A stretch of DNA of 64,000 nt from an uncultured Hyphomicrobiales bacterium (GTDB lineage Bacteria > Pseudomonadota > Alphaproteobacteria > Rhizobiales > Beijerinckiaceae), in the NCBI GenBank assembly GCA_903824185.1, contig CAIJVU010000079.1, positions 1 to 64,000 on the forward strand, read 5' to 3'. The notes under the pieces were generated by a model, which saw nothing but the letters and a program-made list of their open reading frames with translations, was not told where the DNA came from and did no database searches. A program made the position numbers and the translations under genes. Below are positions 37,748 to 45,318 of this stretch, in pieces. How positions within the stretch are numbered: the first letter of the stretch is position 1; every line of letters starts with the position of its first letter.

Positions 37748-38863
37748 TCAGGCGATGTCGCGGGCCAGCTTAGAGCCGGGCCACAGCTTGGCGCGCGCGC
37801 GATCATATTGCGGCGGCCGCGGCAAATCGACACCCAAAACATCCGCTGCATGCCAACCCCAGCGCGGATTATCAAGGATACAACGACCCAAGGCAATCTG
37901 GTCCGCGTCCCCTGTCTGCAAAATCTCTTCGGCCTGCACAGGCGTCACAATCATTCCCACAGCGCGGGTAACAATGCCTGTCTGCTTTTTGATTTCACGC
38001 GCAAACGGAACTTGATAGGAGGGGCCGACCGCAATTTTGGCCGTGGGATCAATGCCGCCGGATGAGACGCAGACATAATCCATTTCTGCGGCTTTCAGTT
38101 TTTTTGTAAAATCAACTGCATCATCAAGGGTAATCCCCCCTTCAACCCAGTCAAATCCGGCAATACGTCCGCCCACCGCAATCGACTTCGGCACAGCGGC
38201 ACGCACAGCGCGCGCCACTTCCAAACCAAAGCGCTGACGCTTTTCAGGCGTGCCACCCCAGTGATCCGTGCGCGTATTGGAAAGGGGAGATAAAAACTGA
38301 TGCACCAAATAGCCATGGGTCATATGGATTTCGAGCACTTCAAAACCGACGCGCACGGCACGCACCGCCGCATCCGCAAAGGCTTGGATAATCCGCTCAA
38401 TGCCCTTGTCATCCAGCACTTCAGGCACAGGCCATCCCTGTGTGAAGGGAATTGCGCTTGAAGACACTGTCTGCCAGGCATCATCCTCTTTCTTGCAGGC
38501 CATGCCGCCAAGCCATGGCACCATGGAAGAGGCTTTACGGCCCGCATGCCCGAGCTGAATACCAAATTTTGTGCCCGGCAAGGCCACCGCTTTTGCCGAG
38601 TCAAGCACCCGCTTCATCTCGCGCTCGTTGAGATCATTATACAGGCCAACGCAACCATGCGTGATACGGCCGATCCGCTCCACCCCCGTGGCCTCGATCA
38701 TCACAAGCCCAGAGCCGGACATCGCCATATTCATCCAATGCTGCAAATGCCATTCATTCACAGTGCCGTCTGAGGCGGAATATTGGCACATGGGCGCAAT
38801 CGCGATGCGATTGGGAACGCTGACAGATCCGATTTCCAAAGATGAAAAAAGTTTTACGGACAT
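37748..38863 (-). CDS. NADH:flavin oxidoreductase, Old Yellow Enzyme family (YqjM-like)
   Basis: This 371-residue FMN TIM-barrel ene-reductase has the redox-sensing cysteine and FMN contacts in APMCQYSA (about residues 23-30), QLGHAGRKAS, the substrate-binding histidines in IHMTHGYLVHQFLSP and the C-terminal ALGRCILDNPRW. This is the classical thermophilic-like/YqjM set. Such enzymes reduce activated C=C bonds, including those of maleimides. It is the first gene of the 15-gene minus-strand cluster, 74 bases ahead of the amidase. Confidence 0.88.
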   Translation of the reverse strand: MSVKLFSSLEIGSVSVPNRIAIAPMCQYSASDGTVNEWHLQHWMNMAMSGSGLVMIEATGVERIGRITHGCVGLYNDLNEREMKRVLDSAKAVALPGTKFGIQLGHAGRKASSMVPWLGGMACKKEDDAWQTVSSSAIPFTQGWPVPEVLDDKGIERIIQAFADAAVRAVRVGFEVLEIHMTHGYLVHQFLSPLSNTRTDHWGGTPEKRQRFGLEVARAVRAAVPKSIAVGGRIAGFDWVEGGITLDDAVDFTKKLKAAEMDYVCVSSGGIDPTAKIAVGPSYQVPFAREIKKQTGIVTRAVGMIVTPVQAEEILQTGDADQIALGRCILDNPRWGWHAADVLGVDLPRPPQYDRARAKLWPGSKLARDIA

Positions 38864-38904
38864 TTACAAAGACCTCTTCTTACCGCGGGCCAAAATCACT
38901 GTAA

Positions 38905-38933
38905 CAAATACGGGAAAGCGCAAGCCATGACAA
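38905..38933 (-). promoter_or_regulatory. Candidate promoter of the 24428-38863 operon
   Basis: On the minus strand ttgtca (38928-38933) and tatttg (38905-38910) are spaced by 17 bases, about 40 bases ahead of the Old Yellow Enzyme start. The -10 match is mediocre. No regulator gene is adjacent. Confidence 0.3.
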
Positions 38934-39104
38934 TGCGCCTGCCCTGCTCAAGGCGCAAGTGAGCCACGCACTCTTCGCCTGATTGTGAGCGGCGATTCTT
39001 TGAAAAAGAACTTGCAAGCAGGGGCAGCTTCGCTTCACTCTGCTCAAATACCTTCCAATGATTCTCGCGCCTGTGAGACAACGCCCCCTCAAGAGATCGA
39101 TAAA

Positions 39105-39305
39105 ATGGCGGAAATACACGATAATCAACCCGAGCCGCAGGTCTTTGTTCTCAAACAAGGCCCGCATGAAACCAACTCAGCCTTTGAAGCCGGCATTTCA
39201 GATCTTAGACAAGAAATCAGCGGTTCGGACGGCAACCGTCCTGTGATCCTTTACAGCGTGGCACAACCGGCCCATGCATCATCCACAGCCAATTTGACGT
39301 CCTGA
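39105..39305 (+). CDS. Possible small hypothetical protein
   Basis: This 66-codon frame has an acidic, polar product and no recognisable domain, signal or membrane segment. Only a weak purine stretch (aagagatcga) precedes the ATG. It is the only candidate gene in the 544-base gap between the catabolic operon and the ABC transporter, and may not be real. Confidence 0.25.
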   Translation: MAEIHDNQPEPQVFVLKQGPHETNSAFEAGISDLRQEISGSDGNRPVILYSVAQPAHASSTANLTS

Positions 39306-39407
39306 CGCCCCCGATTTTTATCAAATTAGGCCCCTGATCCACCTTTCTCTTGCCCAAATTCTGATCCATCCCCATAAACTTGAACCGACTCAAGAGGATG
39401 GAATGTC

Positions 39408-41543
39408 ATGACCCACGCCAGAATTCACACACCCGCTTCACTCAACAGCCTTGGGCCATCGCTGACTCCCTTTCTCGCAGGCGCTGTACTCGCCATGACA
39501 GCAGCCCTTTTCATCATAGGGTCGCAATCAGAAACCTCCGAATTGGTGGGCTTGGCGGGTGCTGGATTTCTCGCCGCACTGGCCACTTGGCGCGCCACCC
39601 ATATTTCCACCTTTTTGCGGATTTTTGCCGGTCTGTTTGCTGCAGAATTTGTTGTCTTTACGACGATTTTACTGCTGGCCCATTTTGAGATCTGGCCTGC
39701 GGCCTTGAAAGCAACCATCCCCCCCGTCAGCCTGACGGCCAGCGTGGCTATATTTGCCATCCTCATTCATGTGATTTCTTATGTGCCTGTGATCCGTCGG
39801 GTCACGCAGATCGCTGACCGATATTTTGAAAAGGCCGGCCAGACTGTCGTCACCATCGGCCCTTTCCAGCCCGTTGCGATGGATGAACGCAAATTGGCGC
39901 GCATCATGATCGTCTTTTTGATTGTGGTGAACCAAGCGCAAGTCGGGATTTCCGTGCGCCTGTCTTTTTTCAACCGCGATTGGTTCAATGCCATCCAGAA
40001 CAAAGACGAGGCCGCCTTCTGGAGCTTGCTGTTCACCGTCTTTTTGTTTTGGGCCGCCATTTATATTGCCAGCGCGATTATTGAATATTTGGTTCAATCC
40101 ACATTGATGATCCGTTGGCGGCGTTGGCTGACGGATGATTACATCAAAGACTGGCTCGATGACGGCACCCATTATCGCATGATGCTGGCAGGTTCCGAGG
40201 CCGACAACCCCGATCAGCGTATTGCCGATGATATCTCCTCTTTCATCAACAGCACCTATGATTTTTCGATTTCCATGCTCGCGCAGCTGAGCTCTCTGGT
40301 GTCATTTTCGTTGATCCTTTGGCAATTATCGGATCAGTTTACAGTGCCCGGCACATCGCTTGTTATTCCGGGATTCTTGTTTTTCGTCGCTCTGATTTAT
40401 GCCGTCTTCGGCACGACAATCACCCATTGGATCGGGCATCGGCTTGTGCGCCTTGATTTCAATCAGCAACGCTTTGAGGCGGATTTCCGCTTCGCCCTTG
40501 CACGTTTGCGTGAATATACCGAACAAATCGCCCTGTTCCGTGGTGAAAAGGCCGAACAAGGCCAATTGGGCCAGCGCTTCAGCAAAATCGTTGAAAACTT
40601 TTTTGCCATCGTCGCCTTGCGCAAAAAAATGATGATGTTTACCGCGACCTATGGGCAAATCAGCCCCATCATTCCCTATGTGGTTGCGGCACCCTTTTAT
40701 TTCGCCGGCAAAGTCCAGCTTGGCTCCATGACGCAAACAGCCGGTGCCTTCGGGCGCGTTGAAAGTGCATTAAGCTATTTTATTTCAGCCTATACGTCTT
40801 TGGCCTCTTATGGCGCGGTGATGCAACGTCTGACCAGCTTTGACGAGAGCATGAAACAAGCCCACGCCGGTGCCCATGATCTTTCCGCCATTACGCGTGA
40901 AACATCCTCCAGTCATGAACATCTGCAACTGGCCGATGTGTCTTTGAAACTGCCGAACGGGCAGACTTTGCTGCGAATCGACGGCGCATTACCCGCGAAT
41001 AAGGCTCTTTTGATCAGTGGCCCTTCCGGCTCAGGAAAATCGACCTTGTTGCGTGCATTGGCGGGTCTGTGGCCCTATGGCGAAGGACACATCATTCTTC
41101 CCCATAAGGCCACGATCCTGTTACTGCCGCAGCGTCCCTATATTCCGCATGGCCGGTTGGATGATGCGGTCTGTTATCCCGCAAAATCAGCCTCCTACTC
41201 AAAAGACCAGATCATCAAAGCCCTGCAGGCTGTCGGCCTTGAGGCCATTGCAGAGGACGTGGAACGCGAAGACCTGTGGTCGCAGCGTTTGTCAGGCGGC
41301 GAGCAGCAAAGACTGGCTATTGCCCGCGCCCTCTTGGCCAAACCGGATTGGTTGTTTTTGGATGAAGCGACAGCAGCGCTTGATGAACAAAGCGAAGCCA
41401 AACTCTACACATTGCTGAAAGAGAGCCTGCCCAACACGACCTTGGTCTCTATCGGGCATCGCTCAACTTTGCTCGCCCTGCATGACCGGCATATCTCTCT
41501 GACAGGCGTGAGGTCGGAGCGGATCAACCTGTCCGTCTTGTAA
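39408..41543 (+). CDS. ABC transporter, fused permease-ATPase, YddA/BclA (SbmA/BacA-like) family
   Basis: This 711-residue inner-membrane protein has about seven to eight hydrophobic segments in residues 20-430, including the SbmA/BacA-type core FFNRDWFNAIQNKDEAAFW and RWRRWLTDDYIKDWLDDGTHYR. An ATPase domain follows with Walker A SGPSGSGKST, signature LSGGEQQRLAIARALL and Walker B WLFLDEATAALD. Relatives in rhizobia import or detoxify antimicrobial and nodule-specific peptides and influence very-long-chain fatty acid lipid A. Shine-Dalgarno gaggatgg precedes the ATG. It is a single gene, ending two bases before the convergent META-domain gene. Confidence 0.88.
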   Translation: MTHARIHTPASLNSLGPSLTPFLAGAVLAMTAALFIIGSQSETSELVGLAGAGFLAALATWRATHISTFLRIFAGLFAAEFVVFTTILLLAHFEIWPAALKATIPPVSLTASVAIFAILIHVISYVPVIRRVTQIADRYFEKAGQTVVTIGPFQPVAMDERKLARIMIVFLIVVNQAQVGISVRLSFFNRDWFNAIQNKDEAAFWSLLFTVFLFWAAIYIASAIIEYLVQSTLMIRWRRWLTDDYIKDWLDDGTHYRMMLAGSEADNPDQRIADDISSFINSTYDFSISMLAQLSSLVSFSLILWQLSDQFTVPGTSLVIPGFLFFVALIYAVFGTTITHWIGHRLVRLDFNQQRFEADFRFALARLREYTEQIALFRGEKAEQGQLGQRFSKIVENFFAIVALRKKMMMFTATYGQISPIIPYVVAAPFYFAGKVQLGSMTQTAGAFGRVESALSYFISAYTSLASYGAVMQRLTSFDESMKQAHAGAHDLSAITRETSSSHEHLQLADVSLKLPNGQTLLRIDGALPANKALLISGPSGSGKSTLLRALAGLWPYGEGHIILPHKATILLLPQRPYIPHGRLDDAVCYPAKSASYSKDQIIKALQAVGLEAIAEDVEREDLWSQRLSGGEQQRLAIARALLAKPDWLFLDEATAALDEQSEAKLYTLLKESLPNTTLVSIGHRSTLLALHDRHISLTGVRSERINLSVL

Positions 41544-41545
41544 TC

Positions 41546-41998
41546 TCAGAAGGTCCGTTCAAAAACCAATTGGCCGGATTGGCTGTAAATAATCAGCTTG
41601 CCTTCTTCCGAGTCCCATTGTTGCGCTGTCCGCAGCGCAACAAGATACATCTTTTCAACCGCCATTGTTTCTTTGGAACATTCGCGCTTGGTCAACGCAA
41701 TGGGGCCCACCGCAAACCGTTGTTGCTGCAAGGGATAGGCTGTCGCCGAATAGGTATTGCAGGTACCAAACCCACGCACGCGCAATGTTTCATCCAAAGA
41801 CAGAGTCGGACGGTCCGCACGTTCTCCCGGAAACGGCTTGTTATTCAAGCTGACCGCGATCCATTGAATGTCAAAAGGAAATTTTTTCATCGCCAACATC
41901 GGCGCGGCCTGAGCCTGTGCATCCCCCGAGGACAACAAAGCCGCTGAGCATGCCAGCGCCAGAGCCGAAACCACCCGCAATAAGATCTGCTTCACCAA
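41546..41998 (-). CDS. META domain-containing exported protein
   Basis: This 150-residue protein has a Sec signal peptide (about residues 1-29, ending AQAQA) and no lipobox cysteine. The mature part is one META/HslJ-like domain: GTCNTYSATAYPL and LTKRECSKETMAVEKMYLVAL match the family. Such periplasmic proteins are often linked to envelope stress or novobiocin tolerance, but the function is unproven. Confidence 0.78.
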   Translation of the reverse strand: MVKQILLRVVSALALACSAALLSSGDAQAQAAPMLAMKKFPFDIQWIAVSLNNKPFPGERADRPTLSLDETLRVRGFGTCNTYSATAYPLQQQRFAVGPIALTKRECSKETMAVEKMYLVALRTAQQWDSEEGKLIIYSQSGQLVFERTF

Positions 41999-42068
41999 GA
42001 CGTCTCCTCAAGAAAACTGCATCGCTCTTCTATAACGGATCACTTTAACCAAACAATAACACCAAAGA

Positions 42069-42087
42069 GAGGCACCCTAGGTGCCTC
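42069..42087 (-). terminator. Terminator of hisZ-hisG
   Basis: The perfect inverted repeat gaggcacc-cta-ggtgcctc lies 12 bases beyond the hisG stop. On the minus strand it is followed by a broken T-rich run (tctttggtgttattg). Confidence 0.55.
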
Positions 42088-42098
42088 CCCCTTGCGGG

Positions 42099-43085
42099 TC
42101 AAGACGGACCAATGCGGGCCTCAAGCACGTCCAGCAAAGGATTGGCGGGCCTGAAAATATAGTCACGCTGCGAAACGGCAATGCGTTCCGCACCCAGCGC
42201 CAGCAGGTGATCCGTCAGTGCAAACAGCTGCGGGACAGGACATTGGAACACAACCGTGCGATCTGACATGCTCCCAACCGGCCGTGCGTCGAAACGCTGG
42301 CACACATCCTCACGCTGGCTTTGCGTAAAGGCGGAGAGATCCGCCCGCACTTCGCGCGTGGTGCGCGCTTCTTCCTCTGCCGCAATGCGGCGTAGGATCG
42401 AGGCAACAGCTTGGCGCTGCCGCTCATTCCATGGCGCAACCACAGAGGCAACCAGATTGGCCTCGCTGCGCAGCATCACGCCATCATCGATCACCTTCAA
42501 GGCATTGGCCGTCAATGTGGCACCGGTGGTGGTGATATCAACGATCAGCTCAGCCGATCCCGATGCGGGCGCGCCCTCGGTTGCACCCAAGCTTTCCACA
42601 ATTCGGTAATCGGAAATGCCGTGTTGGGAAAAAAAGCGTCGCGTCAAATTCACATATTTGGTGGCAACCCGCATTTTGCGCCCGTGGCGCTGCCTGAAGC
42701 GTGCGGCTGCATCTTCCAGATCCGTCATACGGCTCACATCGATCCAGGCTTGCGGCACAGCCACGACCACATTCGCATGGCCAAAACCCAAAGGGGTCAG
42801 CAAAACCAGCCGTTCGGCCGCATCCTCGATATTTTCGCGGATCAGATCTTCGCCGGTAATCCCCAGATGCGCCCCACCCGACGCCAGCTCGGCGGCAATT
42901 TCTGAGGCGGAGAGATAAGCCACTTCGACATCCGGCAATCCGGCAATCGTGCCGCGGTAATCCCTTTCCCCGCGCGATTGTTTGAAAACCAGACCGGCAC
43001 GGGCAAAAAAATGATTGGTGTTTTCCTGCAATCGCCCCTTGGAGGGAATGGCCAGCACCAAAGGCATATTGGTTTTGTCACTCAT
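42099..43085 (-). CDS. hisG: ATP phosphoribosyltransferase catalytic subunit (HisZ-dependent)
   Basis: This is the first enzyme of histidine synthesis. It is the short HisG type found with HisZ: it starts LVLAIPSKGRLQENTNHFF, has the PRPP loop ELIVDITTTGATLTANAL, and lacks the C-terminal regulatory ACT-like domain of long forms. Its 328 residues are as in Rhizobiales. The ATG overlaps the hisZ stop (ATGA). Confidence 0.93.
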   Translation of the reverse strand: MSDKTNMPLVLAIPSKGRLQENTNHFFARAGLVFKQSRGERDYRGTIAGLPDVEVAYLSASEIAAELASGGAHLGITGEDLIRENIEDAAERLVLLTPLGFGHANVVVAVPQAWIDVSRMTDLEDAAARFRQRHGRKMRVATKYVNLTRRFFSQHGISDYRIVESLGATEGAPASGSAELIVDITTTGATLTANALKVIDDGVMLRSEANLVASVVAPWNERQRQAVASILRRIAAEEEARTTREVRADLSAFTQSQREDVCQRFDARPVGSMSDRTVVFQCPVPQLFALTDHLLALGAERIAVSQRDYIFRPANPLLDVLEARIGPS

Positions 43086-44200
43086 GACGCCACCCCCAAC
43101 AAACGATCCATGAAGACCGAGCAGCCAACAGCAGGCACCGGCGTTTGAGCGCCCAAAGACTGAACCAGCCGGTCATAGCGACCGCCGCCGACAAGCGGGC
43201 CCAGATCCGGTTGGGTCGATGCCGTCATTTCGAACACCACACCGGTATAATAATCGAGATCGCGCCCGAACGCCGTTGAAAAAGTGATCTGGCCCAAATC
43301 CACACTTGAAACAGCCAGAAATCCGCTACGTTCATCAAATCGCTGCAAAGCCTGTCCCAGATCGATCTGTTCACGCCGCGCCAAAGCATGAAGCGCCAGC
43401 GAAGCCTTGTCGGGATCTCCCGAAATCATCAAATACTCTGCTAAAATCGCTCTCGCTTTCGCGGAAACAACCGAATGTCCCTGCTCGGCGCGCTCAAGCA
43501 AGCGATCAGCAATCTCGCTATTGGAACGCCCGCCCACGGCTGAAATTCCAGCTATTTTGAGCAAATCTTCCACCAATTGCCGTGCAGTTGCGGGATCAAT
43601 GCCCGAAAGGGCGGAGGAGACGCCCGACAAAGCGCCGTCTTCAGCGCCCCGATCATCCAGCACCCGATCAAGCGAGGCCGCATCCAGCTGGCCTTTGGCA
43701 AAAGCCCGTTTCAAGCGCCGCAAAACCGGCGCAGGCAGTTCCAAAGCGGCCAAAAGGGCGGAAAACAGACCCATATCCCCCATTTGGATCAGTGGGCGGG
43801 TCACGCCAAATTCCTTCAGCGCATCAACGGCTAACGCCATGATTTCGGCATCGGTGGCCGCGAGATCTGCACGCCCGAAGGATTCAATCCCGGCCTGCAC
43901 GAATTCACCGGAATGGCCGGCCTGCATACGGAAAACCCGCCCGCAATAGGAATAACCGGCTCGATCCCCGACATGTTCTTGGGCCAGATAAAGCCTGACC
44001 ACGGGAATGGTGAATTCCGGCCGCAAAGCCAGCTCCCGCCCCTCTGCATCGGTTGTAATGAACATGCGGCGGCGGAAATTTTCGCCCGATTGGTCCAAAA
44101 AGATATCGGCGGGCTGCAAAACAGGCGGTTCCACGCGCAAATATCCAAGGCGCGTGAAGCGCGCGACAAGATCTTCCGCTGAAAGGCGAGAATTCACCAC
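43082..44200 (-). CDS. hisZ: ATP phosphoribosyltransferase regulatory subunit
   Basis: This 372-residue histidyl-tRNA synthetase paralog lacks the anticodon-binding domain and tRNA charging. Motif 2 is RMFITTDAEGRELALRPEFTIP, motif 3 is PLVGGGRYDRLV, and TAFGRDLDYYTGVVFE corresponds to the histidine-binding segment. It activates HisG and confers histidine feedback. The start is one of two tandem GTG codons (44200/44197), with ggagg ten bases upstream. Confidence 0.93.
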   Translation of the reverse strand: MVNSRLSAEDLVARFTRLGYLRVEPPVLQPADIFLDQSGENFRRRMFITTDAEGRELALRPEFTIPVVRLYLAQEHVGDRAGYSYCGRVFRMQAGHSGEFVQAGIESFGRADLAATDAEIMALAVDALKEFGVTRPLIQMGDMGLFSALLAALELPAPVLRRLKRAFAKGQLDAASLDRVLDDRGAEDGALSGVSSALSGIDPATARQLVEDLLKIAGISAVGGRSNSEIADRLLERAEQGHSVVSAKARAILAEYLMISGDPDKASLALHALARREQIDLGQALQRFDERSGFLAVSSVDLGQITFSTAFGRDLDYYTGVVFEMTASTQPDLGPLVGGGRYDRLVQSLGAQTPVPAVGCSVFMDRLLGVAS

Positions 44201-44329
44201 GAAAAACAGTCCTCCAAGGCCCTAAAAACGCTCTCTTCTAGCAAAGAGCACGCCCCAGCGCGATCACCAATTTGAACAGGGATGAATTATAGTGAAAATA
44301 GGAGAAAAAAGCGCCCTATCTTGGGATAA

Positions 44330-45103
44330 TCAGGCTTTGTAGGGCTCAAACCAGCCCAAACCAGCGATTGTTCCGGCTTCCGGAATATATTCGCATCCGA
44401 CAAACCCGCTATATCCGAGATGATCCAGCTCCGAATAGAGGAAAGGATAGTTCAATTCTTCCTGATCCGGCTCGTGACGGGAGGGGACGCTGGCGATCTG
44501 GATATGGCCGACCTCCGGCATCATGGCCCGCAACCGCATGGTCACATCGCCATGGATGATCTGGCAGTGATAAATGTCAAATTGCAATTTGAGATTGGGG
44601 CGGTTGAGTCGCTTGATCAGCTCATGAGCCCAATCCACGCTGTTGAGAAAATAGCCAGGCATGTTGCGCCCATTGATCGGCTCGATCACCAAATCAAGCC
44701 CCTTGGCGGCCAGAGCATCACAGGCTTTGAGGAGGTTTTTCTCGTAAAGCGCCGCACAGGCCTTGTCCCCGCGATCCGCCAGTCCGGACATCATATGCAA
44801 CCGTTTCACACCGGTGGCTTCGGCATAGACCAAGGCACGCTCGACCGCTTGGGCAAATTCATCGTCCCGTCCGGCCAATGCGGCCAGCCCCCGCTCGCCC
44901 GCTGCCCAATCCCCCGGCGGCATGTTGAACAAGGCCTGCTCCAACTGAGCGGACTGCAAGGCCTTGGCGATGACATCTGCCGGATGTTCATAGGGAAACA
45001 AAAATTCCACTGCGGTAAAACCGGCATCCCGCGCCGCTTTAAACCGGTCAAGAAATGACCATTCATTGAACATCATCGTCAAATTGGCAGCGAAACGAGG
45101 CAT
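44330..45103 (-). CDS. Hydroxypyruvate isomerase/2-oxo-tetronate isomerase family
   Basis: This 257-residue xylose-isomerase-like TIM barrel has metal-ligand glutamates in DLVIEPINGRN and VGCEYIPEA, and the family start RFAANLTMMFNEWSFLDRF. Characterised members are Hyi (hydroxypyruvate to tartronate semialdehyde) and OtnI (2-oxo-tetronate isomerase), the latter partnering DUF1537 kinases; such a kinase lies 30 kb away at 11643. I start at 45103, where the conserved part begins. It is transcribed alone, divergent from the copper ATPase. Confidence 0.85.
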   Translation of the reverse strand: MPRFAANLTMMFNEWSFLDRFKAARDAGFTAVEFLFPYEHPADVIAKALQSAQLEQALFNMPPGDWAAGERGLAALAGRDDEFAQAVERALVYAEATGVKRLHMMSGLADRGDKACAALYEKNLLKACDALAAKGLDLVIEPINGRNMPGYFLNSVDWAHELIKRLNRPNLKLQFDIYHCQIIHGDVTMRLRAMMPEVGHIQIASVPSRHEPDQEELNYPFLYSELDHLGYSGFVGCEYIPEAGTIAGLGWFEPYKA

Positions 45104-45318
45104 TTCCGGTCCATCCTGTTCGAACTTGGCTTGATCCCAGTGTTTGCGCGATCTGTGCTCCAAGTCAATCGAGGAACGCAAGGGACGGGCGAAAGAAAAG
45201 AGCCCCTTATGGCATGCGAATAGACTTGACCATCCCTGCCTTGTGGACGCAGTTTAAATCTAACCGGTCGATAGCAAGACCCCCTTTTTCAAACCACCAA
45301 AACACTGGCCCCGCTCTT

